This document shows positions 21,287 to 30,653 of a DNA stretch of 64,000 nucleotides, piece by piece. The stretch's first letter is position 1. The number at the start of each line of letters is the position of its first letter. Location: NCBI GenBank assembly GCA_016720465.1, contig JADKKO010000002.1:102001-166000 (forward strand), in the 5' to 3' direction. The translations under genes were made by a program, and so were the position numbers. The notes below the pieces were generated by a model. It ran no database searches. It saw only the letters and a list, made by a program, of their open reading frames with translations, and was not told the origin of the DNA. The stretch is from Holophagaceae bacterium. GTDB taxonomy: Bacteria; Acidobacteriota; Holophagae; Holophagales; Holophagaceae.

Positions 21287-21757
21287 ATGAAACTCAACGA
21301 ACTCCGCCCGGCCCCAGGCGCCACCCAGTCCCGCAAGCGCGTGGGCCGGGGCAAGGGCTCCGGCATGGGCAAGACCGCGACCCGCGGCGAGAAAGGCCAG
21401 AAATCCCGCCGTGGCTACAGCCACAAGCGCGGTTTCGAGGGCGGGCAGATGCCGCTCCACCGCCGCCTCCCCAAGCGCGGTTTCACCAATATCTTCGCGA
21501 TTCCCACCCAGGAAGTGACCCTGGCCTTCATCTCGACCTATTTCAAGGACGGCGAGAAGGTGTCCATCGAGGCGCTCCGCGACAAGAAACTGCTCAAATC
21601 GCGCATCCAGAAGATCGTCGTGCTGGCCAAGGGCGAACTCACCTGCAAGGTGACCGTGGTGGCCGACCGCGTCACCAAGGGGGCCCGCGAGGCCATCCTG
21701 GCCAAGGGCGGCACCATCGAAGAAATCCAAGAGCCCTGCGCCCCGGCGCAGGCCTAA
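21287..21757 (+). CDS. rplO: 50S ribosomal protein L15
   Basis: 156 residues. The Gly/Arg-rich N-terminus RKRVGRGKGSGMGKTATRG and GFEGGQMPLHRRLPKRGF are diagnostic. It has a globular C-terminal domain and an extended tail in the 50S. It precedes secY, as usual. Confidence 0.97.
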   Translation: MKLNELRPAPGATQSRKRVGRGKGSGMGKTATRGEKGQKSRRGYSHKRGFEGGQMPLHRRLPKRGFTNIFAIPTQEVTLAFISTYFKDGEKVSIEALRDKKLLKSRIQKIVVLAKGELTCKVTVVADRVTKGAREAILAKGGTIEEIQEPCAPAQA

Positions 21758-21772
21758 AAAGGCCACGACCGG

Positions 21773-23149
21773 ATGAACCGATTCCGCCAGCTCTGGGAAA
21801 ACCCCGAACTCCGCAAGCGCATCTTGTTTACCTTCGCGTTGCTGGCCCTGTACCGCTTCGGGGTCCATGTCTCCGTGCCGGGCGTCAACGCGGAAAACCT
21901 CGTGAAGAACCTCGGCAAGGCCGGGGACCTGTTCAACGTGGTGGACCTATTCTCGGGCGGCGCCTTCAAGAAATTCTCGATCTTCGCGCTGGGCATCACG
22001 CCCTACATCACCGCCAGCATCGTGCTGCAGCTCATGGGGGCCGTGGTTCCCCAGCTGGAGCAGCTCCAGAAGAAGGAAGGCGAGGCGGGCCGCGAGAAGA
22101 TCAACCAATGGACCCGGTACATCACGGTCGGCCTGGCCTTCGTACAGGGCCTCGGCGTGGCGTCCCTGGCCCAGGGCCTGGGCACCGACGTGGTCGCCAA
22201 TCCCGGCACCAGCTTCCGGATCATGGCCGCCTTCACGCTCGCAGTGGGTTCCATCTTCGTGATGTGGATCGGCGAGCAGATCACCCAGCGCGGCCTGGGA
22301 AACGGCATTTCGCTCCTGATCTTCGCAGGCATCGTGGCCGGGCTTCCGGCGGGCCTGACGACCCTTGGCAAGCTGTTCAAGGACTCGCTGGCGAACACCG
22401 GGACAGTACCCCCGCCCGGCATCTTCCTGCTCCTGTTCGCGGCCATGTTCGCGGTGCTCATCGCCGTGGTGATGATCGAGAGCGCCTACCGCAACATCCC
22501 CATCCACTACGCGAGGCGCGCCGATGCCAGTCGCATGGCGAGCCAGCGCAGCTCCTACATGCCCCTGAAGGTGAACACCGCCGGCGTGATGCCGGTGATC
22601 TTCGCGGGCTCCATCATTTTCTTCCCGGCCACCATCGCCCAGTTCTTCAAGTGGGAATTCCTCGCGAAAGCCTCCGACTGGGTGAATCCGCGGAGCCACT
22701 TCTGGGTCTACACGCTCATCTTCATCGGCGTGACCATGTTCTTCGCGTTCTTCTACACCTCCATCGTGTTCAATCCGGACGAGACCGCCGACAACATGAA
22801 GAAGTCCGGCGGGTACATCCCCGGCATCCGGCCAGGCAAGGAAACCGCGGCCTACCTCGACGGCATCCTGTCGAAGCTGACTTTCGTCGGCGCCATCTAC
22901 CTCGGCATCGTTTCCATCGTCCCGCTGATCCTGACCAACAGCATCTCGGGCATCAATTTCTACTACGGCGGTACTTCGCTGCTGATCGTGGTGGGCGTCG
23001 CGCTGGATACCGTGGCCCAGATCGAGAGCTACCAGATCATGCGCAAATATGACGGCTTCCTGGAAAAGGGGCGCGTGCGGACCCGTTCCGGGGTCGCTCC
23101 ATCGGCAGGCCCGGGTTCCCGGCTCAGCACCCGGTCGGAGAACGCCTGA
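21773..23149 (+). CDS. secY: Protein translocase subunit SecY
   Basis: 458 residues with about ten hydrophobic segments. The plug region FSGGAFKKFSIFALGI, FGVHVSVPGVNAENL at the first helix and the C5 loop part with RKYDGFLEKGRVRTR are visible. It is the central channel of the Sec translocon. The C-terminal tail after GRVRTR is about 20 residues long and rich in Ser, Gly and Arg. Its TGA overlaps the adk ATG by one base. Confidence 0.97.
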   Translation: MNRFRQLWENPELRKRILFTFALLALYRFGVHVSVPGVNAENLVKNLGKAGDLFNVVDLFSGGAFKKFSIFALGITPYITASIVLQLMGAVVPQLEQLQKKEGEAGREKINQWTRYITVGLAFVQGLGVASLAQGLGTDVVANPGTSFRIMAAFTLAVGSIFVMWIGEQITQRGLGNGISLLIFAGIVAGLPAGLTTLGKLFKDSLANTGTVPPPGIFLLLFAAMFAVLIAVVMIESAYRNIPIHYARRADASRMASQRSSYMPLKVNTAGVMPVIFAGSIIFFPATIAQFFKWEFLAKASDWVNPRSHFWVYTLIFIGVTMFFAFFYTSIVFNPDETADNMKKSGGYIPGIRPGKETAAYLDGILSKLTFVGAIYLGIVSIVPLILTNSISGINFYYGGTSLLIVVGVALDTVAQIESYQIMRKYDGFLEKGRVRTRSGVAPSAGPGSRLSTRSENA

Positions 23150-23805
23150 TGAGAGTGCACATCCTGCTCGGGCCTCCGGGCTCCGGAAAAGGGACCCAGG
23201 CGAAACGCCTGGTGGAAAAGTTCAAATTGAACCACCTATCAACTGGTGATATTCTAAGAGACGCTGTTTCGAAAGGAACAGAGATTGGCCTGAGAGCGAA
23301 AGCGATCATGGCCAGTGGCAAATTGGTGGACGATGACACCGTCAACGGGCTCGTGTTTGCGCGGCTGCGACAGGGGTTCGAAGGCGATGTCTTGTTCGAC
23401 GGTTATCCACGGACCCTTCAACAGGCCGAGGCACTGGGGGAATTCCTCTCCACCCAGATGATCGGACTTGGGCACGTGCTGAGCGTCGCAGTCCCCGATG
23501 GAGCGCTAGAGGCCCGTGTGGTGGGCCGCCGCGTATGCAGCAACAACGACTGCGGCGCCATCTACCACGTGGAAACCAAGCGCCCCAAGCAAGACGGCAT
23601 CTGCGACCTCTGCGGCAGCCCGCTGAAGCACCGGTCCGACGATACCGCGGAAGCCTTCCGCAGCAGGATGGCGGAATTCAACGCCACCTTCCAGCCGCTT
23701 CTGGGCTTCTACGAGCGCAAACCGAACTTCCGTTCCGTGGACGGCAATCTCGCCCCGGAACAGGTGTTTGAATCCCTGGTTCAGCTGTTCGCGGAGTCCG
23801 CTTGA
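23149..23805 (+). CDS. adk: Adenylate kinase
   Basis: 218 residues. The P-loop GPPGSGKGTQAKRL is at residues 7-20, and LSTGDILRDAV and DGYPRTLQQAEAL are nucleotide-binding blocks. The LID domain carries a four-cysteine zinc site (CSNNDC and CDLC). It catalyses ATP + AMP = 2 ADP. Codons at about 23220-23345 are noticeably AT-rich compared with the rest of the gene and its neighbours. It overlaps secY by 1 base and infA by 4. Confidence 0.97.
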   Translation: MRVHILLGPPGSGKGTQAKRLVEKFKLNHLSTGDILRDAVSKGTEIGLRAKAIMASGKLVDDDTVNGLVFARLRQGFEGDVLFDGYPRTLQQAEALGEFLSTQMIGLGHVLSVAVPDGALEARVVGRRVCSNNDCGAIYHVETKRPKQDGICDLCGSPLKHRSDDTAEAFRSRMAEFNATFQPLLGFYERKPNFRSVDGNLAPEQVFESLVQLFAESA

Positions 23806-24020
23806 GCAAAGAAGAAGCCATTGAGCTCGAAGCCACAGTGGTCGAATCCCTGCCCAACGCGGTGTTCCGCGTCGAACTGGAGAACAAGCATCAGGTGCTC
23901 GCCCACATCAGCGGCAAGATGCGCAAGAACTTCATCCGCATCCTTCCGGGCGATCGGGTCCTCGTCGAGGTCACCCCGTACGATCTCTCCCGCGGCCGCA
24001 TCATCTACCGCTTCAAGTGA
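23802..24020 (+). CDS. infA: Translation initiation factor IF-1
   Basis: 72 residues. The OB-fold core VVESLPNAVFRVELEN and HISGKMRKNFIRILPGDRV are diagnostic. The start is a TTG whose last two bases overlap the adk stop (TTGA); this gives the standard length. IF-1 blocks the A site during initiation. No map gene lies between adk and infA. Confidence 0.96.
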   Translation: MSKEEAIELEATVVESLPNAVFRVELENKHQVLAHISGKMRKNFIRILPGDRVLVEVTPYDLSRGRIIYRFK

Positions 24021-24060
24021 GCCGTTTTTCAACAATTAACCTTTAATCGAGAGGTCACCC

Positions 24061-24177
24061 ATGAAAGTTCGGCCCTCTGTCAAGAAGCTGTGCGAACACT
24101 GCAAAGTGGTCCGCCGTGAAGGCATCATCCGGATCATCTGCAAGAAGAACCCCAAGCACAAGCAGCGTCAGGGATAA
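24061..24177 (+). CDS. rpmJ: 50S ribosomal protein L36
   Basis: 38 residues, MKVRPSVKKLCEHCKVVRR followed by a short basic end. The zinc ligands C11, C14 and C27 and a following histidine are present, so it is the zinc-binding form. GAGAGG lies just before the start. It is in the normal position between infA and rpsM. Confidence 0.97.
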   Translation: MKVRPSVKKLCEHCKVVRREGIIRIICKKNPKHKQRQG

Positions 24178-24186
24178 GGAGCATCA

Positions 24187-24555
24187 ATGGCACGCATCGC
24201 AGGCATTGACCTTCCCGTCGGTAAGCGCATCGAGATCGCGCTGACCTACATCTACGGGATCGGCCGCGCCAAGGCCCACACCATTCTCACCAAGGCCAAG
24301 GTGGAGTTCGGCACGAAGGTGCGGGATCTCACCGAGGACGAGGTGGGTCGCATCCGCAAGGTGATCACCACCGACGAGACCGTCGAAGGCGATCTCCGCA
24401 AGAACATCAACCTGGACATCAAGAGGCTGATGGATATCGGAAGCTACCGTGGCCTGCGCCACCGCAAGGGCCTTCCGGTCCGCGGACAGCGCACCCACAC
24501 CAACGCGCGGACCCGCAAGGGCAAGCGCAAGACCGTCGCCGGCAAGAAGAAGTAG
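24187..24555 (+). CDS. rpsM: 30S ribosomal protein S13
   Basis: 122 residues. The start MARIAGIDLPVGKR, the helix-two-turn-helix YIYGIGRAKAHTIL and the basic tail RGQRTHTNARTRKGKRK are diagnostic. S13 contacts the P-site tRNA and bridges to L5. Confidence 0.98.
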   Translation: MARIAGIDLPVGKRIEIALTYIYGIGRAKAHTILTKAKVEFGTKVRDLTEDEVGRIRKVITTDETVEGDLRKNINLDIKRLMDIGSYRGLRHRKGLPVRGQRTHTNARTRKGKRKTVAGKKK

Positions 24556-24571
24556 AGCTTAAGGATCCGAC

Positions 24572-24979
24572 ATGGCTAAGACACAGACCCGGACCGCCGG
24601 CAAGAAGGTGGTCAAGAAGAAGGAAAAGAAGAACGTGCCCCACGGCGTGGTGCATGTCCAGGCCTCCTTCAACAACACGATCATTTCGATTTCCGACCCC
24701 ATGGGGAACATGCTCGCCTGGGCGTCCAGCGGGAACCAGAATTTCCGAGGCACCCGCAAGGGCACGCCCTTTGCCGCCCAGGTGGCCGCAGGCGTGGCCG
24801 CCGAGGCCGCCAAGGAACATGGCATCCGCAGCGCCGACGTACGGGTCAAGGGACCGGGAGCAGGCCGCGAGAGCGCCATCCGCGCCATCAACGCCGCCGG
24901 CATCTCCGTGACCAGCATCCGCGACGTCACCCCCATCCCCCACAACGGCTGCCGCCCGCCCAAGCGGCGCCGCGTCTAA
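24572..24979 (+). CDS. rpsK: 30S ribosomal protein S11
   Basis: 135 residues. VHVQASFNNTIISISDPMGN and the C-terminal PHNGCRPPKRRRV are conserved. A Lys-rich N-terminal extension precedes the core. S11 forms the platform with S18 and contacts the mRNA near the E site. Confidence 0.98.
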   Translation: MAKTQTRTAGKKVVKKKEKKNVPHGVVHVQASFNNTIISISDPMGNMLAWASSGNQNFRGTRKGTPFAAQVAAGVAAEAAKEHGIRSADVRVKGPGAGRESAIRAINAAGISVTSIRDVTPIPHNGCRPPKRRRV

Positions 24980-24996
24980 ACTAGAGGAGACATTCC

Positions 24997-25629
24997 ATGG
25001 CTCGTTACAATGACGCCGTTTGCCGCCTCTGCCGCCGCGAAGGCATGAAACTCTACCTGAAGGGCGAACGCTGCTTCAAGGAGAAGTGCTCCTTCGAGAC
25101 CCGCAAGGGCAAACTGCCCGGCCAGCATGGTGCGGGCAAATTGAAGAAGCCCACCGGCTATGCCCTCCAGCTCCGCGAAAAGCAGAAGGTGAAGCGCATC
25201 TACGGCGTGCTCGAAAAGCAGTTCCGCCTCTACTTCGAAAAGTCCGACGCGAAAAAAGGCGTCACGGGACACAACCTGCTGGGCTTCCTCGAAAGCCGGC
25301 TGGATAACGTCATCTTCCGCCTGGGGCTCGCCCCCAGCCGGGCCGCCGCCCGCCAGATGGTCATGCACGGACACGTCAAGGTGAATGGCAAGCGGGTGGA
25401 CATCCCCTCTTTCCAGACCAAGACCGGCCACAGCATCGAACTCGGCGAGCGCGCGAAAGCCAACGAAGGCGTCAAGACCTCCGTGGAGACCGCGGCAGGC
25501 CGCGGCATCCCCAAGTGGCTAACTCTCGACGGTGGCGCATTCAGCGGCCAAGTCATCGCGTCTCCCACCCGGGAAGACATCACGCTTGACATCAACGAAC
25601 AGTTGATCGTCGAGCTCTACAGCAAGTAA
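24997..25629 (+). CDS. rpsD: 30S ribosomal protein S4, zinc-binding type
   Basis: 210 residues. The N-terminus carries four cysteines (CRLC at 9-12, then C26 and C31), the C+ zinc form. An S4-type RNA-binding domain contains RLDNVIFRLGLAPSRAAARQ. S4 nucleates 30S assembly. It is normally followed by rpoA, as here. Confidence 0.98.
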   Translation: MARYNDAVCRLCRREGMKLYLKGERCFKEKCSFETRKGKLPGQHGAGKLKKPTGYALQLREKQKVKRIYGVLEKQFRLYFEKSDAKKGVTGHNLLGFLESRLDNVIFRLGLAPSRAAARQMVMHGHVKVNGKRVDIPSFQTKTGHSIELGERAKANEGVKTSVETAAGRGIPKWLTLDGGAFSGQVIASPTREDITLDINEQLIVELYSK

Positions 25630-25642
25630 GGGAGGGGAGACC

Positions 25643-26614
25643 ATGCTGAACCTCAGCGATTTCCAGCGCCCGCGCTTCGCCGAAGTCAACCAGGCCAGCC
25701 TGAGCGACACCTACGGCGAATTCGTGGCCTTTCCCTTCGAGCGCGGGTTCGCCACCACCGTCGGCCACGCCATGCGCCGGGTGCTGCTCAGCAGCATCCA
25801 GGGCGGCGCGGTCACGCACCTGCGCATCAAAGGCGTACAGCACGAGTTCACGACCCTGCCGGGCGTGTGGGAAGACATCACCCACATCCTGCTCAACCTG
25901 AAGGAAGTGCCCTTCAAGGTCCACAGCAGCGAGCGGCAGATCCTCACCCTGTCGTCCAAGGGCGAAGGCATCGTCAAATCCGGCGCGATCCGCACCAACC
26001 AGAACGTGGACGTCGTCAATCCCGACATCCACATCGCCACCCTCGGCGAGGAAGGCGACCTGGAACTGGAGATCGTCGTGTCCATGAACCGCGGGTTCGT
26101 CACCGCGGACCGCAACCACGACGAGACCTTGGGCCTGGGCTTCATCCCCATGGATTCGAACCACAGCCCGGTGATCCGCGTGAACTACATCGTCGAGCCG
26201 GCCCGCGTGGGCCAGAGCACCGACTATGAAAAGCTTACGCTTCAGGTGTGGACCAACGGCACTGTGTCCCCCAAGGACGCTGTGTCGGATGCGGCCCTTG
26301 TCCTGCGTGAACACTTCCTGGTGTTCGCAAGGCAGGATGAAGACTTCGCCGACATCGACATGTCCGCTCCGGTCATGTCCGGCGAGCAGGTCAACGCCTG
26401 GCTCGGCAAATCGGTGGAAGAGCTGGAACTGTCGGTCCGCGCCAACAACTGCCTACGCAACGCTTCCATCACAACCATCGGTGAATTGGTGCAGCGCACC
26501 GAAGCCGAACTGATGAAGACCAAGAACTTCGGCAAAAAGTCGCTGCAGGAAATCAAGGACGAACTGGCCCGCATCGGCCTGTCCTTGGGCATGCGCCTTG
26601 AGCAAGAAGTCTAA
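25643..26614 (+). CDS. rpoA: RNA polymerase alpha subunit
   Basis: 323 residues. The N-terminal assembly domain includes PFERGFATTVGHAMRRVLLS. The C-terminal domain has LSVRANNCLRNASITTIGEL, which carries the DNA- and activator-contacting residues. The frame is intact and ordinary. It sits 13 bases after rpsD. Confidence 0.98.
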   Translation: MLNLSDFQRPRFAEVNQASLSDTYGEFVAFPFERGFATTVGHAMRRVLLSSIQGGAVTHLRIKGVQHEFTTLPGVWEDITHILLNLKEVPFKVHSSERQILTLSSKGEGIVKSGAIRTNQNVDVVNPDIHIATLGEEGDLELEIVVSMNRGFVTADRNHDETLGLGFIPMDSNHSPVIRVNYIVEPARVGQSTDYEKLTLQVWTNGTVSPKDAVSDAALVLREHFLVFARQDEDFADIDMSAPVMSGEQVNAWLGKSVEELELSVRANNCLRNASITTIGELVQRTEAELMKTKNFGKKSLQEIKDELARIGLSLGMRLEQEV

Positions 26615-26625
26615 GGAGCCACACC

Positions 26626-27018
26626 ATGCGTCATAACGTCGCCGGCAAGCGCCTGGGCCGTCCCAGCAACCAGCGCAAGGCCCTCATGAAGAACCTCGCG
26701 ATCGCCCTCATCACCCATGAGCGCATCGAGACCACCATCGTGAAGGCCAAGGAGCTCCGCAAATTCGCAGAGCCCTTCATCACCCTTGGCAAGACCGATT
26801 CCGTGGCCAACCGCCGTCTGGCGATGTCCCGGCTCGGCAACAAGACCGCCGTGCAGAAGCTGTTCAGCTCCGAGTTCAAGGCCCGGTTCGACGCCCGTCC
26901 GGGCGGCTACACGCGCATCCTGAAGATGGACACGCGCCTGGGTGATGGCGCCGAAATGGCCCTCATCGAGCTGGTGGACTACACCCTGCCCGAACCCGCC
27001 GAGCCTGAAGGCGAATAG
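26626..27018 (+). CDS. rplQ: 50S ribosomal protein L17
   Basis: 130 residues starting MRHNVAGKRLGRPSNQRKAL, with THERIETTIVKAKELRK. The C-terminus (DYTLPEPAEPEGE) is acidic. It is the last gene of the ribosomal protein series and a terminator follows within 25 bases. Confidence 0.98.
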   Translation: MRHNVAGKRLGRPSNQRKALMKNLAIALITHERIETTIVKAKELRKFAEPFITLGKTDSVANRRLAMSRLGNKTAVQKLFSSEFKARFDARPGGYTRILKMDTRLGDGAEMALIELVDYTLPEPAEPEGE

Positions 27019-27040
27019 GCCGACAAGCAAGATCCGTAAC

Positions 27041-27067
27041 ACGCCCTCTCGCGAGGGCGTTTTTTTT
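27041..27067 (+). terminator. Terminator of the S10-spc-alpha series
   Basis: ACGCCCTC (27041-27048) pairs with GAGGGCGT (27053-27060) around TCGC, followed by an eight-base T-run. It is a strong intrinsic terminator. Confidence 0.93.
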
Positions 27068-27132
27068 GTGCAGGATTCCCTTTCGCACCTACCTACTGAC
27101 TTCGCCTTGCTGCCGTCCGCCTGGCGCTCCCG

Positions 27133-27138
27133 TATGAT
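27133..27138 (+). promoter_or_regulatory. Candidate -10 box of the acs promoter
   Basis: TATGAT lies 46 bases before the acs start, in a gap that must hold the promoter because a terminator precedes it. TTGCTG upstream is 20 bases away, which is too long a spacer, so the -35 box is uncertain. Confidence 0.3.
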
Positions 27139-27183
27139 GGGAGCTCACCCAGATGCCCACTTCGACCTGGAAGGAGCCAACGC

Positions 27184-29136
27184 ATGTCCGAGGCCATGTA
27201 TCCCGTCAAGGACGACATCCGCAACCGCGCCCACCTCCAGACCATGGAGGAATACCAGCGCCTGTACCGGCTTTCCATGGACAACCCGGAATGGTTTTGG
27301 GGCGAACAGGCGAAAACCCTCACCTGGTTCCATCCTTGGACTTCGGTGCTGGACGCGGACTACGCGGAAGCCGATTTCGCATGGTTCTCCGGCGGACGCC
27401 TCAATGCCTGCTTCAATTGCGTGGACAGGCACCTGCCGGCCTTGGCCGAACGGACGGCCATCATCTGGGCGCAGGATGAGCCCGGCGTCTACACCCATAT
27501 CAGCTACCGGGAACTGAAGCACAACGTCTGCCGCGTCGCCAACGTCCTGCTGCACCATGGCGTCAAGAAGGGCGACCGCGTCTGCCTGTACATGACGATG
27601 ATCCCCGAGCTGATCTACACGATGCTTGCCTGCGCGCGCATCGGCGCGGTGCATTCCGTCGTGTTCGGCGGGTTCTCGGCGGAGTCCCTGCGGGACCGCA
27701 TCGTCGATGCCCATTGCAAGGTGGTGGTGACGGCCAACGAGGGCCTTCGCGGCGGCCGCAAGGTGCCCCTTAAAAAGACGGTGGACCGCGCCGTGGAGGG
27801 CATGTCCTTCGTGGAGACCGTGCTGGTGGCCCGCCGCACGGAATGCGACGTGGACATGGAACCTGGCCGGGACCATTGGCTTGATGATGAGTGTTCACGG
27901 CAGCGCAGCACTTGCACGCACGAATGGATGGGATCGGAGGATCCGCTGTTCGTCCTCTATACCTCCGGGAGCACAGGCAAACCCAAAGGCCTCATGCACA
28001 CCACCGGCGGTTTCATGACCTACGCCGCCTACACGCACAAACTGGTATTCGACTACCATCCCGGCGACATCTATTTCTGCGCGGCCGACATCGGCTGGGT
28101 GACGGGCCACAGCTACATCGTGTACGGGCCCCTGGCGAACGGGGCCACGAGCGTGGTCTTCGAGTCCACGCCGCTCTATCCGGACGCAGGCCGCTACTGG
28201 CGGATCGTGGATGATCTCGGCGTGAACATCCTGTACACCGCCCCCACCGCGCTCCGGGCCCTCGCCCAGGCGGGAGATGAATGGGTCCAGCGGTACAGCC
28301 GGAAATCCCTGCGCATCCTGGGAACCGTCGGAGAGCCGATCAACCCGGAAGTCTGGCGCTGGTACCACGACATCATCGGAGAGGGCCGTTGCGCAGTGGT
28401 CGACACCTGGTGGCAGACCGAGACCGGAGGCATCCTCATCACGCCGCTCCCGGGCGTGACGCCCTCGAAGCCGGGTTCCGCCACGCTCCCTTTCTTCGGC
28501 GTGAAGCCGGTCATCGTGGACCCGGCGACGGGAGCGGTCCTGGAAGGCAACGGAGTCACCGGCGCGCTGTGCCTGGGAACGCCCTGGCCCGGCCAGGCGC
28601 GCACCGTGTTCGGCGACCACAAGCGGTTCCGCGAGACCTATTTCACGCAATACCCCGGCTACTACTTCACCGGCGATGGGGCCCGGCGCGACGAGGACGG
28701 CTACTACTGGATCACGGGCCGCATCGACGACGTCATCAATGTTTCCGGGCATCGGCTGGGCACCGCCGAGGTGGAAAGCGCGCTGGTGGCGCACGAAGCC
28801 GTGGCCGAGGCCGCGGTGGTCGGGTACCCCCACGCGCTCAAGGGCCAGGGCATCTACTGCTATGTGCTGCTCAATTCGGGATTCGGCAAAGAGGATCCCG
28901 AGCAGCTCATCGGCATGCTCAAGGAACAGGTGCGGCAGGCCATCGGCGCCTTCGCCGCGCCGGATATCATCCACATCGCCGCCGGGCTCCCCAAGACCCG
29001 CAGCGGCAAGATCATGCGGCGCATCCTGCGCAAGATCGCCGCCAGCGAATATGAGGGATTGGGCGACGTTTCCACCCTGGCCGAGCCCGATGTGGTCAAG
29101 TCCCTCATCGAGGAACACCGCGTCGCTCAAGGGTGA
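27184..29136 (+). CDS. acs: Acetyl-CoA synthetase (AMP-forming)
   Basis: 650 residues, the usual Acs length. The adenylate-binding loop YTSGSTGKPKG, VVDTWWQTETGG (the tryptophan that limits the pocket to acetate) and the C-terminal PKTRSGKIMRR with the acylatable catalytic lysine are all present. It makes acetyl-CoA from acetate, ATP and CoA via acetyl-AMP. GGAAGGAG precedes the ATG. It is flanked by terminators on both sides, so it is monocistronic. Propionyl-CoA synthetase is less likely given the pocket residue. Confidence 0.95.
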   Translation: MSEAMYPVKDDIRNRAHLQTMEEYQRLYRLSMDNPEWFWGEQAKTLTWFHPWTSVLDADYAEADFAWFSGGRLNACFNCVDRHLPALAERTAIIWAQDEPGVYTHISYRELKHNVCRVANVLLHHGVKKGDRVCLYMTMIPELIYTMLACARIGAVHSVVFGGFSAESLRDRIVDAHCKVVVTANEGLRGGRKVPLKKTVDRAVEGMSFVETVLVARRTECDVDMEPGRDHWLDDECSRQRSTCTHEWMGSEDPLFVLYTSGSTGKPKGLMHTTGGFMTYAAYTHKLVFDYHPGDIYFCAADIGWVTGHSYIVYGPLANGATSVVFESTPLYPDAGRYWRIVDDLGVNILYTAPTALRALAQAGDEWVQRYSRKSLRILGTVGEPINPEVWRWYHDIIGEGRCAVVDTWWQTETGGILITPLPGVTPSKPGSATLPFFGVKPVIVDPATGAVLEGNGVTGALCLGTPWPGQARTVFGDHKRFRETYFTQYPGYYFTGDGARRDEDGYYWITGRIDDVINVSGHRLGTAEVESALVAHEAVAEAAVVGYPHALKGQGIYCYVLLNSGFGKEDPEQLIGMLKEQVRQAIGAFAAPDIIHIAAGLPKTRSGKIMRRILRKIAASEYEGLGDVSTLAEPDVVKSLIEEHRVAQG

Positions 29137-29160
29137 GGGCGTGCGAAAGGCCTGCCAGCA

Positions 29161-29193
29161 AAAAAGTGCGGCCCCGAAGGGCCGCGCTTTTTT
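29161..29193. terminator. Bidirectional terminator between acs and the porin gene
   Basis: AAAAAGTGCGGCCC (29161-29174) pairs with 29179-29192 around CGAA, with one G-T wobble. A-run and T-run flank the stem, so it serves the convergent acs and porin genes. Confidence 0.88.
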
Positions 29194-29218
29194 ATGAAAA
29201 CCTGAGCAGAGCAATGGC

Positions 29219-30466
29219 TCAGAAGGCCACCTGGAAGGCCACGACCAGGGTGTCTCCGCCATGTTCGCCCGTCTGGCCTGTGCTGGCGCGGGGAAGCAGG
29301 AAATTCTTGCTGCGGGTGACGTAGTTGACCTTGATGTTGGCGGCCTTGAGCTTTTCGGGCTTGAACGCATAGAGGTACCCGGCGCTGATCTCCGTGTACT
29401 TCGGCGTGAAATCCGAGCCCAGCGAAACTCCAGGCGCGCTCTCCTTGTAGGGGTTGTAGGCGGTGTACCAGTTGTCGCCGGAGTTGTAGTTGGCGGTGTC
29501 ATAGCGCAGCAGGAAGGTGTGGTTGCCGGTGGTGTAGCCCCCCGTCAGCCAGTAGCCCATGTACTTCTGGTCCAGGTGCTGGCGCGCGGCGGCCCCGGTG
29601 GCGCCCACGGAGGCGAAGCGGCGGCCCAGCAAGCCTGTCATCAGCTCTGCGGACACCAGCCAGGTGGTGTCCTGGTAGACGTAGAAGGCGCCCATATTGG
29701 TGGTCTTGTCCTTGTTGTCGAGGATCTGGACGGCCGTGGGCAGCGCAGCAGCGGCGCCGGCGAAGGTCTTGCCCGCGAGCCCCCCCTTGTCGGCCTGGTC
29801 GGTGGAGCCCTGCAAGGTGTAGAGGCCGAACTTCATGGTCCTGCCGTAATTCAGGTCCAGGCGCGCGACGAGATCCTTCTGGCCGTTGGTGTCATTCCCC
29901 TTGCCGGAGACCGAGTCGTTCATGCCATTCAGGAAGGCCAGGGTGGCCTTGCCGCCGAATTCCTTCGGGTCGCCGAAACCATAGCTGAGAGCCAGGCCGC
30001 GGTCGCGTTTGTCGCCGAACTGGCGCGCGAGCTGAGCCCGCTCCGCGAACATGATTTCGCTGGAGGAGGTGACTCCTTCATAGGTCTGCAGATTCTTGAA
30101 CTGGCCGAGCTTCGCCTCGAATCCGCCGCCCATCTTATAGACGATGGCCGCATCCTGGAGGATGGAGGGATTGCTCGTGCCCGTGTTGATGGAGGGGTCC
30201 ACCATCACTTCGTAATCCACATCCCCCGTGATGGAACCCGAAAGCTTGATTTCCGACCGGCGGATGGAGAACGTGTTCTCGGTGAACTCGCCACGGAGAT
30301 TGTAATATTTGGCGTAGGGCGTGTTCAGCCGAAGGTTGTTGTCGAGCATCTGGGAATACCAGACCTGCACCAGCCCGCTGATCTTGGGCGCCTGGGCCCT
30401 GGCGGGGGTGGATCCACCTGCGAGCGCTAGCGCGGCGAGGCCGAACATCATTGTCGAACGCTTCAT
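29219..30466 (-). CDS. Phosphate-selective porin O/P family outer-membrane protein
   Basis: 415 residues from ATG 30466, preceded by GGAGAAGAG; an upstream GTG adds five residues and was not chosen. The signal peptide ends near ARAQA (about residue 24). The mature part shows alternating beta-strand segments, the SIRRSEIKLSGSITGDVDYEV block of the OprO/OprP-like family, and the terminal phenylalanine of an outer-membrane barrel (VAFQVAF). The family's substrates vary, and phosphate specificity is not shown by the sequence. No pho-type genes are adjacent. Confidence 0.82.
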   Translation of the reverse strand: MKRSTMMFGLAALALAGGSTPARAQAPKISGLVQVWYSQMLDNNLRLNTPYAKYYNLRGEFTENTFSIRRSEIKLSGSITGDVDYEVMVDPSINTGTSNPSILQDAAIVYKMGGGFEAKLGQFKNLQTYEGVTSSSEIMFAERAQLARQFGDKRDRGLALSYGFGDPKEFGGKATLAFLNGMNDSVSGKGNDTNGQKDLVARLDLNYGRTMKFGLYTLQGSTDQADKGGLAGKTFAGAAAALPTAVQILDNKDKTTNMGAFYVYQDTTWLVSAELMTGLLGRRFASVGATGAAARQHLDQKYMGYWLTGGYTTGNHTFLLRYDTANYNSGDNWYTAYNPYKESAPGVSLGSDFTPKYTEISAGYLYAFKPEKLKAANIKVNYVTRSKNFLLPRASTGQTGEHGGDTLVVAFQVAF

Positions 30467-30653
30467 CTCTTCTCCGATCACCGATCCATTCGGTCACGGA
30501 ATCCAGGTTCCCAGTCCTGCGTAACGTTGTTGTGAAGGTCCTTTGATTTTCTGGCGCCGGACCCGGCGCCCGGTTGCGAATCGCACCGGCCGCGCCGGGG
30601 GCCATTCCCTTTTGCGCCCGATGTGGTGGAATGCTGTCGGGGTCCATTTCCAA

